A stretch of 64,000 nucleotides of DNA, from the NCBI GenBank assembly GCA_018646675.1, contig JABGUH010000040.1:62001-126000 (forward strand). The letters run 5' to 3'. The DNA comes from Bdellovibrionales bacterium (GTDB taxonomy: Bacteria; Bdellovibrionota; Bacteriovoracia; Bacteriovoracales; Bacteriovoracaceae). Under the pieces are notes generated by a model. The model was given only the letters and a program-made list of their open reading frames with translations, was not told the DNA's origin and ran no database searches. Shown here piece by piece: positions 18,736 to 27,537 of this stretch (position 1 is its first letter; every line of letters begins with the position of its first letter). The translations under genes were made by a program, and so were the position numbers.

Positions 18736-19248
18736 ATGATGAAAACAATCACGATGTTGGCAATACTTCTACTTCTGGTATCCTGTAAATTTAACTACAC
18801 CACTCCCATGTGTAGTGGTGATAACCTTACTGATATCCCCTTCCTAGAGGGAGAGTACTCCAAAGTTGAAAATAAACTAATTGATAGCAACTCTATCCAC
18901 TTCATCCGAGACTCCTTGGGGGTCTATCTGATTCAGGAGGCGGGCCATGTTACAGAGCAGATGAGTACCTGCCAAATTAAAGGAGAGTATTACCTTGAGG
19001 GCAACCGTGATGATCTCTATCACCTACTAAAAGTTGTTGCGAAAAAAACTAAAGCCAAGTTTAATCTGATGGAGCTACTGGTTGATCGACTAGATGAATT
19101 GAACATTCCCTACAGTGTACATGAACCAACAAGCCCATTGCTGGACTTTACTTCAGTGATTGCTGACAATAATAATATCTCTAATCAGATGTTTATTAAT
19201 GCCCTCACTCCCGATAAAGAAACAGTAAATATGTTTCGGGTTAAGTAG
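18736..19248 (+). CDS. Predicted lipoprotein of unknown function
   Basis: A 170-residue exported protein. Residues 1-16 form a short lipoprotein signal, and LLVSC gives a good lipobox with Cys17 as the lipidated residue. The mature part has two further Cys (near 25 and 76) that could form a disulfide, a predicted beta segment (EYYLEGNRDDLYHLL), and a helical region around 95-125. No domain is recognised. A trypsin-like secreted protease follows 59 nt downstream on the same strand, so the pair may be co-expressed. Confidence 0.6.
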   Translation: MMKTITMLAILLLLVSCKFNYTTPMCSGDNLTDIPFLEGEYSKVENKLIDSNSIHFIRDSLGVYLIQEAGHVTEQMSTCQIKGEYYLEGNRDDLYHLLKVVAKKTKAKFNLMELLVDRLDELNIPYSVHEPTSPLLDFTSVIADNNNISNQMFINALTPDKETVNMFRVK

Positions 19249-19307
19249 TATTCGGTTCTACAACCTACATTTACTAAAACGCCAAGCAGGATAACTCTTT
19301 TTATCTT

Positions 19308-20063
19308 ATGAAAACGATAAAGCTATTTATTGTGACTACTCTCACTTTAACTTCTTTTACACTTAGTGTTTATGCTGCTTCTATTGGAAAGAGTATCTGT
19401 GGCCGGCAGGATGACCGCCGTCCGTCATTTGAGCCTAAAGTTGGAAGGGCGTTTGAGTCACTAGTAGATGGTAATGCATCCTGTACAATATCAATGATTG
19501 GTGAATCCTGTGCTATCACTGCTGGCCACTGTAAAAACAAATTGAAGTATGTAGAATTTAATGTTCCACCTTCAAGTAACCATCGTCCAAAACGTGCGGC
19601 AAAAGAGGATATCTACCAAGTAGATAAAAAGACAATTGTTGCAAAACATAATAGGCGATATGATTTTGCAGTATTCAAACTTAAGCCCAATAAGATAACC
19701 GGCGAACTGGCCGGCCAGCGTCAGGGATATTACCAACTTTTTTTTAAAAAGCCTAAAAAAAGAGAGAGAGTGGTGGTGACGGGGTATGGAACCGACCTCC
19801 ACCGCAGACACAACATGACTCAGCAGAGTGATGGTGGAACTATTACTGATTTGAATTTTTTAAGCTCTCTGATCTACCATAATGCAGATACGATGGGGGG
19901 GAATTCTGGTTCTCCCATTATTTTAAAACGAAACGACCAGATTGTCGGTGTGCATACCTGGGGACAGTGTCACAGTAAAGGTGGACGCAATGTTGGAACA
20001 CTGGTTAATAATAGAAAATTCAAAAAAGCAATCAAGAGATGTTTGCGTTCTGAGAATAAATAG
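19308..20063 (+). CDS. Secreted trypsin-like serine protease (S1 family)
   Basis: A 251-residue secreted protease. Residues 1-24 are a Sec signal ending near VYAA. The catalytic triad is complete by eye: His74 in ITAGHC, Asp119 in RRYDFAVF, and Ser200 in MGGNSGSP. Cys68/Cys75 flank the His as in chymotrypsin-fold enzymes. The mature protein is strongly basic (KKPKKRERV). Likely acts in the periplasm or outside the cell. Such enzymes are numerous in predatory bacteria, but one copy does not prove that lifestyle. Confidence 0.85.
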   Translation: MKTIKLFIVTTLTLTSFTLSVYAASIGKSICGRQDDRRPSFEPKVGRAFESLVDGNASCTISMIGESCAITAGHCKNKLKYVEFNVPPSSNHRPKRAAKEDIYQVDKKTIVAKHNRRYDFAVFKLKPNKITGELAGQRQGYYQLFFKKPKKRERVVVTGYGTDLHRRHNMTQQSDGGTITDLNFLSSLIYHNADTMGGNSGSPIILKRNDQIVGVHTWGQCHSKGGRNVGTLVNNRKFKKAIKRCLRSENK

Positions 20064-20202
20064 CAAGTATCGAGAAGACTAGCACTAGAAATACAAAAGA
20101 TTCACAACCACCATAATCACTTTCAGTATCAATCGGACATACTTTTGTACAAGGGGAGTTCTCACAGTGATTACACTGAACGGGAACGCCCCCCCCCCCC
20201 AC
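20032..20202 (-). pseudogene. Cys-rich short frame resembling a 4Fe-4S ferredoxin motif, possibly a gene remnant
   Basis: The minus strand reads VPVQCNHCENSPCTKVCP in the stretch complementary to about 20134-20187. This is C-x2-C-x4-C-x3-CP, the spacing of one cluster site in DmsB/PhsB/NrfC-type iron-sulfur subunits. After it comes ...DYGGCESF and a ~15-residue hydrophobic segment, then a TGA at 20032-20034. The only starts are GTG at 20202 or weaker codons, and an in-frame stop lies upstream, so it is at most ~56 codons. It could be a decayed fragment, a small membrane-anchored Cys peptide, or chance. It overlaps the protease 3' end by 32 nt. Confidence 0.3.
20189..20200. repeat. Homopolymer of 12 cytosines
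   Basis: An uninterrupted run of 12 C lies in the gap between the serine protease and the FadL-like gene. In a moderately AT-rich genome this is exceptional. Tracts of this kind are typical phase-variation sites, or assembly weak points. On the minus strand it falls inside the short Cys-rich frame, just after its possible GTG start. Confidence 0.85.
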
Positions 20203-20306
20203 GAAGATCAAAATAGAAGTTTTTAATAAGACAAAACAGTCTTCGATAGATAGTTATCCTACTGTGACGTCCACGTAAATTATTATTAACTTAATTTAAC
20301 CAAGAT

Positions 20307-20332
20307 AAAAAAAAGGGCCCCGGAAGGGGCCC
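20307..20332 (-). terminator. Rho-independent terminator of the FadL-like gene
   Basis: GGGCCCC (20315-20321) pairs perfectly with GGGGCCC (20326-20332) across a GGAA loop. On the minus strand the stem is followed by eight T (complement of A at 20307-20314). It lies 72 nt after the FadL-like stop. A second, weaker hairpin (AAAAAGGGG-CTGG-CTCCTTTTT, 20368-20389) sits between it and the stop. Confidence 0.8.
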
Positions 20333-20403
20333 TTTGAATCTAACAAAATTTAATGCACCAGTTTAACAAAAAGGGGCTGGCTCCTTTTTGGGTTTTTGGC
20401 TTA

Positions 20404-21675
20404 CTAGAATTGCCAGTTAGCCGCAATCGTTGCACTCTTCTCTGTGTGCTTGGTGGTGATAGTGTCAGCAGCATTGTTATAAGTAGCGACTGTTTCAACT
20501 TCTGGAGAGTAGACAAAAGCTAAGTCTATTGAGAAGTTTTTAGTACAGTCATGTCCGAGACCAAAAGTAATGTGTGAATCACTAGTGGCAGGGAATCCAG
20601 CTCCATTTAGTAGATTAATAGCCTTGGTATCAGACTTCAAAGCTTTACTACCAACAGGAGCATCTCCCATGCTATATCCAAAACGAAGATCATTCTTACC
20701 AATATTATATGCCAATCCAAAAGAGAAGATATCTTGATCAACCCACTTAAACTCTTTATACCCTGTAGCATCACTCCACTTAACCTGCTTATAATCAAAG
20801 GTTGCAGTCAAAGCATTCAATACATAAGATACACCAAGTCCCATCTCCGCTGGTTGCTCAAGTATGTCACTAGTAATAATTGTACTAACACCAAAGTCAG
20901 CAGCAGCATTGGTTAACTGCTTGGAGTATTCCATCTCAATTGCGGACTGATAGTTGAATCCAAAAGTGAAGTTATTAAATTGATAGGCTACACCTAAATC
21001 AAAGCCATAACCTAGGTCATCACTGGTTCCTGTTCCCTCAGAACCAATCTGTCCCCAGCTATCTCCAGTAGTAGTACAATTTGGAACAACACCACCAGCA
21101 GGACAGCGAATCTGCATACTACGATCATAAGACATACCCAACGCCCCGTACATAATGGCCACACCAACACCAAGGGATAAGTTACTATTCACCTTGTAAG
21201 CTAGTGTTGGAACAAACTTCATCATACTAAGAATTGTTGATAGACGATAAAGACCATCTCCAGAATTTCCAAGCTCAGCATCACCGGCATCAGTACCACG
21301 ATAATCAACTCCACTTCCACCTGTTCCATAAGCTCCCAATCCGAAATAAAGTTTATCATTGATAGCTTGAACTAAACCAATCGCTGGAATCATCGCTCTA
21401 TCAACTGCACTTGTCTTTTCAGTATATGTGGCCCTATTCGAAGAAACCTCTGGAACAAAATAAGTACCAGCAAAACTAAAACTAAACCCTTTATTATAAG
21501 TCAAAAGAGCTGGGTTTTTTAGAACACTCTCTGCGCCCATTGGTTGGGCAATACCTGTTCCACCCATTGCACGTGATACTGCACCGTATCCAATGAAGTT
21601 ATCACCCTGAGTTGCCTGGGAGACCACTGGGGTCAGTAGTGTGATCGTCAATAGAACTAGCAGTAATTTTTGCAT
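20404..21675 (-). CDS. OmpP1/FadL/TodX-family outer membrane protein
   Basis: A 423-residue beta-barrel protein of the hydrophobic-compound transporter family. A Sec signal occupies residues ~1-21. The N-terminal hatch signature is present: GYGAVSRAMGGTGIA and, slightly later, SVLKNPALLTY. Amphipathic strands follow to a C-terminal Phe (ATIAANWQF), the usual BAM targeting signal. Two Cys (near 190 and 200) lie in one extracellular loop. A strong ribosome site (AGGAGTGAAGAG) precedes the ATG. The likely role is uptake of long-chain fatty acids or other hydrophobic compounds across the outer membrane. Confidence 0.88.
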   Translation of the reverse strand: MQKLLLVLLTITLLTPVVSQATQGDNFIGYGAVSRAMGGTGIAQPMGAESVLKNPALLTYNKGFSFSFAGTYFVPEVSSNRATYTEKTSAVDRAMIPAIGLVQAINDKLYFGLGAYGTGGSGVDYRGTDAGDAELGNSGDGLYRLSTILSMMKFVPTLAYKVNSNLSLGVGVAIMYGALGMSYDRSMQIRCPAGGVVPNCTTTGDSWGQIGSEGTGTSDDLGYGFDLGVAYQFNNFTFGFNYQSAIEMEYSKQLTNAAADFGVSTIITSDILEQPAEMGLGVSYVLNALTATFDYKQVKWSDATGYKEFKWVDQDIFSFGLAYNIGKNDLRFGYSMGDAPVGSKALKSDTKAINLLNGAGFPATSDSHITFGLGHDCTKNFSIDLAFVYSPEVETVATYNNAADTITTKHTEKSATIAANWQF

Positions 21676-21929
21676 CTCTTCACTCCTGTATTATGGGTTG
21701 TCCAATTAATTCATATAACAACATTTCTCTTTGTATATACATTTAAGATAATCCTACTGACACATAATGTAAATAAGTAATTTCAGACAGTTGTTTAATT
21801 ATTTAACCATATGGAAAGCTCTATGCTTTCTGTCAGTTGGAGATAAAAAAGCCGGATATTTCTAACAAATTTAACCCCTCGCACCGAAAAGGCATACAGA
21901 TATTTGCGTCCAATTAGCGAGGTTCAAAG

Positions 21930-24566
21930 ATGGGTTTAAAGAGACGATTTATGCCAAAAGAGGTGGAAGCGAAACCGATGGCAGAGAAGCGTAAACTAGA
22001 GCTAGTAAAACCGAGAGCTGAACTACCTGAGAATGAACCCAATATTAGTCTTAGTGAACAGCTAGCAACTATTCACCAGTTGAATGTCAAGCACAGCAAC
22101 CAACAGGAGAGTAGTGACGGCTGGGAGTTCTCCTATCAATCACAAATAAAAATATTAAGAATGGTCAATCATATCTCTAGTGACCAAGAGCTAACCCTCA
22201 CCCAGCTTATGCAAGGAATTCTGGAGATTGTTGTCACTACCAGCTCGGCTGAACTTGGTAGTCTGTGGGTAATTGATCCCGATGAAAAAAATGTTAGCTG
22301 CAAGGTCGCCTTCGGTAGCGGAGCCAAGCAGATAAAAGGCAGCTCCATTCCAATGGGTAAAGGACTGGTGGGAACAGTTGCCCAAAGTAACCGTGGGGTA
22401 ATGATCGCTGATACCCATCAAGAGCAGCACCGATTAGATCAGATCCATGATCGAATTGAAGGTGTTACAATCAACTCAACAATCGTCGTGCCGCTAACCG
22501 ACGCCGGTAAATCATTGGGTGTTTTGCAAATCATCAATCGCACTGATCAAAAATTACTAAATCTGGAAAATCGGTCCATGTTAGAGGATATCTCCTCCAT
22601 TATGGCAATGCACCTGGCAACCTCACGGGCCAAACGGGGACTACAGGACATCCAAAAACGTCTGAACACCTTTAGAGATTTAAATGAGGACTTTAGCTCT
22701 ACCTTAGAGCTAGATCGCCTCCTGTCGATCGTTCTTACTCGAGCAATTTCGCTACTGGGAGCAGTAGTTGGATCTGTCTGGTTGAGAGAGGAAAACGGCG
22801 ATGGGATTGAGTGCCATGTCGCGGAAGGCCCGACCAAGGATCAGGTGATTGGAGTTAAAGTTAAAAATGGCATGGGAATTGTTGGTTGGGTCGTGGACAA
22901 CTGTGAACCAATTATCGTTGAAGACTGCTCAAAAGATAGCCGTTTCTCTAAAGCGATGGACAAAAAGATCGACTTTGTCACAGAAACGATGATTACTGTC
23001 CCACTTCAAGTGAAAGGGGAGAGCATTGGAGCGATTCAAATTATCAACAAAAAAAATCGAGGTCATCTATTTGATCAAGAGGATCTGGATCTAATGACTC
23101 TCTTTGCTGCCAGCTCAGCGATGTATATTAAAAATGCCCGTCTCTTCTCAGCAGAGAAAAAGGCAAAAGAGCTATCAGCACTAATTGAAATCAGCAAGGA
23201 GATTGTCTCCACACTCGATTTAGACTGTGTCTTAATGTCAGTAGTAAACCTTGCTTCCAACATTATCCCCTATCAACGAGCAGCCATATCATTAGAAAAA
23301 CGGGGCGATGAAGGGGTCTATCAACTACGAGCAATTAGTGGTGAAAATCAGGTCGATTGTGATCTGGAGGAAAACAGTAAATTATCGATTCTGCATAACC
23401 TAATGGCACAAAACAGCTCACAAATTCATGTTAATGATCGTGAAGCTTATCTGCAAACTGATGGCTCAATTGAACAGCTAAAAGATTATATGACTAAGTA
23501 TCAACTACAGTCATTCTGGGGACAGGTTTTCGAGGATGACCAGGGAATGCTGGGAATCATCACCATGGAATCGGATGAAACCAATATGATCATTGAGTCC
23601 CGGCAAGAGCTGCTCTCAATTTTGGTCGCCCAATCAACGGTAGCGCTACGAAATGCCAGCCTATACAACACGATACCTAGTAGTAACATCCTAGGAAAAA
23701 TGAAGGAGGGCCCCTTAAACACCCTCTTTCATTTAAATAAGGTCCCTCCACTCAAGCTGATAAAGTATGCCTCTGTGATGATTGCGATTGTGTTAAGCCT
23801 AATTTATCTGCCAATGCCATATAATATCTCGTCTAACATTGAGATCCTACCTGTCACGAATACACACTACTCCTACACAAGTGGGCGAGTACAAAAGGTG
23901 CTGGTCCAAGAGGGGCAGCACGTTAAAAAAGGAGATCTGCTAATTGAACTGGATGTGGCCAGCCAAATTGTCGAACTAAGAAAAAAGGAAGCCAATCATG
24001 CTAAAGTTATCACCGAGATGCTGAAGGCTCGCAGTGAAGACCGGATCGCTGACTACAAAATAAAGGAGCGTGAAAAATTCTCTATTGATGCTGAGATTGA
24101 ACTACTTCAGATGAAAATCAGTAGCTCAAAAGTTGTAAGTTCCAGCGATGGGGTAGTTATCAGTAACAATCTAGATGATCTAATCGGTATGCCAGTTAAT
24201 TTTGGGCAGGAGCTAATCAAGGTAGGTAACACCAAACAGCTCTATGTCCAATTTGAGGTACCAGAAGATGATCTCTCATTTATTCATGAGGGACAAGAAC
24301 TTAAGTTTAAAGTTTTTAGTCTCCCCTCCCACAGTTTTGGCGAAGGAATCAAGATCAAATCAGTTGCCGGTGAGGCTCGTCCACTAATGGAGGGAGATAA
24401 GGATAAGTACTTTTTTGCCAAAGCGATGATTAACTACCAAAAGGATAGCACCAAACTACGGGCCGGAATGACAGGACGAGGAAAAATATACTCCGACTGG
24501 CAACCGGTTGGTTTTGTACTGTTTAACCGTATTTTCCGCTTTATTACAATGGAACTACTCTTCTAG
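21930..24566 (+). CDS. Triple-GAF, single-span HlyD-like adaptor protein
   Basis: An 878-residue protein with an unusual order. Residues 1-80 are charged; GAF domains lie at about 90-230, 235-405 and 412-578 (for example SLWVIDPDEKNVSCKVAFGSG and SVWLREENGDGIECHVAEGP). One membrane span follows at about 612-630, then a HlyD/biotinyl-lipoyl-like adaptor at 645-860 (GRVQKVLVQEGQHVKKGDLL; LYVQFEVPEDDLSFIHEGQ). GAFs would be cytosolic sensors, the HlyD part periplasmic. The last residues, MELLF, echo the C-terminus of the neighbouring M50 protein (MDLFF). It converges on the free HlyD gene with a 4-nt overlap. The inferred role is a signal-responsive inner-membrane component of the export system described for 21.9-33.6 kb. 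Confidence 0.8.
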   Translation: MGLKRRFMPKEVEAKPMAEKRKLELVKPRAELPENEPNISLSEQLATIHQLNVKHSNQQESSDGWEFSYQSQIKILRMVNHISSDQELTLTQLMQGILEIVVTTSSAELGSLWVIDPDEKNVSCKVAFGSGAKQIKGSSIPMGKGLVGTVAQSNRGVMIADTHQEQHRLDQIHDRIEGVTINSTIVVPLTDAGKSLGVLQIINRTDQKLLNLENRSMLEDISSIMAMHLATSRAKRGLQDIQKRLNTFRDLNEDFSSTLELDRLLSIVLTRAISLLGAVVGSVWLREENGDGIECHVAEGPTKDQVIGVKVKNGMGIVGWVVDNCEPIIVEDCSKDSRFSKAMDKKIDFVTETMITVPLQVKGESIGAIQIINKKNRGHLFDQEDLDLMTLFAASSAMYIKNARLFSAEKKAKELSALIEISKEIVSTLDLDCVLMSVVNLASNIIPYQRAAISLEKRGDEGVYQLRAISGENQVDCDLEENSKLSILHNLMAQNSSQIHVNDREAYLQTDGSIEQLKDYMTKYQLQSFWGQVFEDDQGMLGIITMESDETNMIIESRQELLSILVAQSTVALRNASLYNTIPSSNILGKMKEGPLNTLFHLNKVPPLKLIKYASVMIAIVLSLIYLPMPYNISSNIEILPVTNTHYSYTSGRVQKVLVQEGQHVKKGDLLIELDVASQIVELRKKEANHAKVITEMLKARSEDRIADYKIKEREKFSIDAEIELLQMKISSSKVVSSSDGVVISNNLDDLIGMPVNFGQELIKVGNTKQLYVQFEVPEDDLSFIHEGQELKFKVFSLPSHSFGEGIKIKSVAGEARPLMEGDKDKYFFAKAMINYQKDSTKLRAGMTGRGKIYSDWQPVGFVLFNRIFRFITMELLF

Positions 24567-25297
24567 TTGAGCTTAACATTGACCATGGTTCCAGGCTTTA
24601 GACGATAGGCTCCCTGCTTGCTGCGAGGGTTGGGAAGATTTAATCTAACCCTAACGGTGCCACTGGTTTTATCAACCACTGGAGCAATATAAGAGATCAT
24701 TCCATTAAAGCTATCCTTAGCGTCCAGCTCAGTTGTAAATAATAACCTTTGCCCCTGCTTCAATTTTGATGCCGCCTTAGCTGCAATATCTAACTCAATA
24801 ATCAACTTGCCTAGATTAATTACCTCAAATATTTTCTCTCCACTACCGACCATCTCTCCCCTCTTGATAAATTGTTTGGTCACCACTCCTGAGATGGGAG
24901 AGACTACTTTAGTGCTCCTTAAATTATAACTTTTCAGCTCAAAAATGGTCTTCTTTTTCAAGTAGATATTTTTCTTTTGTAAAATCTCTTCTGAGGAGAC
25001 AAATTTTTTCAACTGTTTGGTCTTTAAGTAGTCTTTCTCAGCTGTTTTATACTCCACACCCGCCAAGCGATGTTCTAAAACCTCCTGTTCATCATCTATT
25101 ACCGCCAAAACATCTCCGGCTTTAACCTGCTCCCCCTCGATAACCAACAACTTTACAATTTCACCCTGACTCTTAGACTTGATTAGTGACTCATCTTCTC
25201 CGGCCAAAACTCCAGTCACCAATTCAGCCTGCGCGCCAGTAATTGATAGAAAACAGCAAAGTACAATTAATTTCAAAAGATGTTTTTTAATTAGCAT
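24563..25297 (-). CDS. HlyD/RND-type periplasmic adaptor (membrane fusion protein)
   Basis: A 244-residue adaptor with a Sec signal (residues 1-24, ending AQA). The lipoyl half-motifs are EIVKLLVIEGEQVKAGDVLAV near 45 and SPISGVVTKQFIKRGEMVGSG near 135, separated by a short helical hairpin. The beta-barrel part is LIIELDIAAKAASKLKQGQR, ending in the family's RLKPGTMVNVKL. It begins 9 nt after the M50/HlyD fusion gene on the same strand, so the two are one transcription unit. It probably bridges inner-membrane parts to a TolC channel. It is short for the family, as a reduced hairpin would give. Confidence 0.85.
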   Translation of the reverse strand: MLIKKHLLKLIVLCCFLSITGAQAELVTGVLAGEDESLIKSKSQGEIVKLLVIEGEQVKAGDVLAVIDDEQEVLEHRLAGVEYKTAEKDYLKTKQLKKFVSSEEILQKKNIYLKKKTIFELKSYNLRSTKVVSPISGVVTKQFIKRGEMVGSGEKIFEVINLGKLIIELDIAAKAASKLKQGQRLLFTTELDAKDSFNGMISYIAPVVDKTSGTVRVRLNLPNPRSKQGAYRLKPGTMVNVKLN

Positions 25298-25306
25298 ATT
25301 ATAATC

Positions 25307-27424
25307 CTAGAAGAATAGATCCATGCGCAACACTCCGGCCAGTTTTACGCCTATAAGTTGTACCATCGGAAGTCGTCTTCCAATAATTTTCGCCTTTCCT
25401 GCCATCCCCGGGCGAAGATCACCAGGGTTGGTTACTTCGATCTCAGCTAAATATTTTTTTAGTTTAGGATTTGTAGGGTCACTAATACTGATTTGACGAA
25501 TTTTTTCCACTGTTCCTTGATAGGTGGTATAGGGCTTGGCATGCAGTTTAAATTTGAGCGGCTGACCAGATTTCACAAAACGAATTTCCTGCTCGCCAAT
25601 CTCCACCACTGCTTTTAAACGTTCAATCCCCAATACTTTAAATATCTCATCCCCCTCTTTAAAGTAGCTATTTAACCGCCTGAGTTGCTGGTTAAATGAG
25701 AGGATTGCTCTTCCTTTGTCCCGTTCTGAATACTTTAGCAATAGAGATGATAGCTGTAGATCTTTCTGCTTAAGACTCATCTTTTCGGCAGCAATCTCCT
25801 TGCGCAAATTATCCACCTGTGCCCGATCTTCCACGAGGCTTTTGCGTAATTTAGCCTCTAATTTTTTCACTTTCCAGTCAGTAATTTTCCGATCATAGGG
25901 AAGAGAGATATTCTCAATTCGGGCAATCTTATCTCCGGGTCCAACCAAGTTACCATCGAGCTTGTAGATCTCAACCATTTTACCACTTGCTTGGGCACGA
26001 ACAACTCTGGTGAATTCCGGATCTAGCGAACAGTCACCGTAAATATTATAGTTAACCGGAATCGCCAATAGCATCAAACCGAAAAAAAAGGCGATTCCCA
26101 TTAAAAGCCGATTTCTCTTTTTCTGAAAAAATGAGATATTTCGCATGTACCAAGTTGCTAGAAATTTTCCACTACTAGTAACATACCCTCCAAATATTTT
26201 CCAACCGACCCAAAGAGAGATGAGAAAGCCAGTACCATAAAAATAGTCAATTAATAGCCCTTGGGCCATCTTAAACAGACCGGTTAACAGGCCCACCATC
26301 CAGAAGAAAGAGCAGATTGCATAGCCCAGTAGTATTTTCTTATCTCTGGTGGTCGCGGCATAATCTTCTTCCGGCATACCAAACAAGTACCTTTTAGTTA
26401 GATATTTAAGGTAGTCAAAAGAGTCTACTTTGAGGTTGGGGACACCAGTCAAGTCAGAGAATAGATAGTAGCCATCTAACTTAATTAGAGGGTTAAAATT
26501 AAATAGAACGGTAGAGATTGAGCAGATAGTCATTACTTGAAAACTAACCAGATGAATCATAGTATTAGGGTTGGTCAACCACCAAATGTAGGCGCAGATA
26601 GAGCCGATGAAAAATTCTATATAGCCACCAGCGATAGTAACCATAATCTGTTTCCATTTTTTATCAAATAGCCAAGCATCATTGACGTTGCAATAGAGAC
26701 AGGGCTGAAAAAATAGTAGCAGAAAACCAATTTCGTGTACTTCTCCACCATAACGCTTACAAGTCAATCCATGACCAAATTCATGAATAGCGATCGTAGC
26801 GTAGATAGTCACCCATAGAATAACCATATTTACAAATGACATCTGATTAAAGGAGAAGAGGTCTCGCATTCCACTCTCAAACTCACTCCAATGAGAGAGA
26901 ATGATAATCACTGCTCCCAGCATTATCAGAGAAGAGAAAATAACAAACCCTCTGGTCCAGATCCACCAGATTTTATCAATGTACTTATCAAATAGTTTGT
27001 CTGGATCAATCACCGGAAAACGCTTGTACATCAAAGAGCCCTTTTTGGCCAAAAGCTGACTTTTACGACTCTCTTTCATCTTTTCTACCAGCATAACATT
27101 GGTATCTTTTTTGGATTTCTCCAACAGATTCATCTCATCTAAAGAACCCTTAAAATCTTCAACCGTTTGCAAGTCAATTGGATCTAGAGTATGAGAGCTA
27201 TTGAATTTTTCAACCATCTCCTGCATCGTTGATCTACTATCAAACAGTTCAATAATTTTCCACTCTTCGTGATCAAAACGGAAGAACTGATCTTTTAGCG
27301 GATCTTTGACCACATAATTGATGCGATCCACCTGCTTCATACGTGAAATTTTAAGATCATGGCGCAGTCGTGGACGTAGAACAACATCCTCATCGTAATT
27401 TGAATTTCCCCGAATATCACTCAT
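25307..27424 (-). CDS. PqqD-like / M50 zinc metalloprotease / HlyD fusion protein
   Basis: A 705-residue fusion from the ATG at 27424; a TTG-started frame reaches 27517 but adds an atypical N-terminus. Residues ~15-110 look PqqD-like (YVVKDPLKDQFFRFDHEEW then IIELFDSRSTMQEMVEKF), a fold that binds leader peptides in RiPP systems. Several membrane spans surround a complete M50 site: HEFGH near 214 and NPLIKLDGYY near 311-320. A further span leads into a periplasmic HlyD-like part (VRAQASGKMVEIYKLDGNLVGPGD ... a long coiled coil ... DLRPGMAGKAKI). It ends in MDLFF. It is divergent from a TolC gene 112 nt away and co-transcribed with the HlyD gene. The inferred role is substrate recognition, cleavage or export of tagged proteins. 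Domain calls are firm except PqqD (moderate). Confidence 0.8.
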   Translation of the reverse strand: MSDIRGNSNYDEDVVLRPRLRHDLKISRMKQVDRINYVVKDPLKDQFFRFDHEEWKIIELFDSRSTMQEMVEKFNSSHTLDPIDLQTVEDFKGSLDEMNLLEKSKKDTNVMLVEKMKESRKSQLLAKKGSLMYKRFPVIDPDKLFDKYIDKIWWIWTRGFVIFSSLIMLGAVIIILSHWSEFESGMRDLFSFNQMSFVNMVILWVTIYATIAIHEFGHGLTCKRYGGEVHEIGFLLLFFQPCLYCNVNDAWLFDKKWKQIMVTIAGGYIEFFIGSICAYIWWLTNPNTMIHLVSFQVMTICSISTVLFNFNPLIKLDGYYLFSDLTGVPNLKVDSFDYLKYLTKRYLFGMPEEDYAATTRDKKILLGYAICSFFWMVGLLTGLFKMAQGLLIDYFYGTGFLISLWVGWKIFGGYVTSSGKFLATWYMRNISFFQKKRNRLLMGIAFFFGLMLLAIPVNYNIYGDCSLDPEFTRVVRAQASGKMVEIYKLDGNLVGPGDKIARIENISLPYDRKITDWKVKKLEAKLRKSLVEDRAQVDNLRKEIAAEKMSLKQKDLQLSSLLLKYSERDKGRAILSFNQQLRRLNSYFKEGDEIFKVLGIERLKAVVEIGEQEIRFVKSGQPLKFKLHAKPYTTYQGTVEKIRQISISDPTNPKLKKYLAEIEVTNPGDLRPGMAGKAKIIGRRLPMVQLIGVKLAGVLRMDLFF

Positions 27425-27510
27425 TATAGTTAAAGCACCCACTATCTCTGATTTAGCATATATCTTATCGAACCTTTGACATTTAAGGGGGACTTTTTTT
27501 AGGGGAAATA

Positions 27511-27537
27511 ATGGCAAATCTAAGTTATGATTGGTGA
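27511..27537 (+). promoter_or_regulatory. Eight-codon leader frame coupled to the first TolC gene
   Basis: ATG at 27511 follows a good ribosome site (AGGGGAA, 27501-27507) and encodes MANLSYDW then TGA. The A of this TGA is also the A of the ATG at 27537, which starts the TolC gene. That gene has no good ribosome site of its own, so coupled translation through the leader is plausible. Confidence 0.35.

Noticed and set aside
27425-27517. N-terminal extension of the M50 protein to a TTG at 27517
   Set aside because: No ribosome site, no reason for a rare start, and the ATG at 27424 gives a typical acidic start before the PqqD-like domain.
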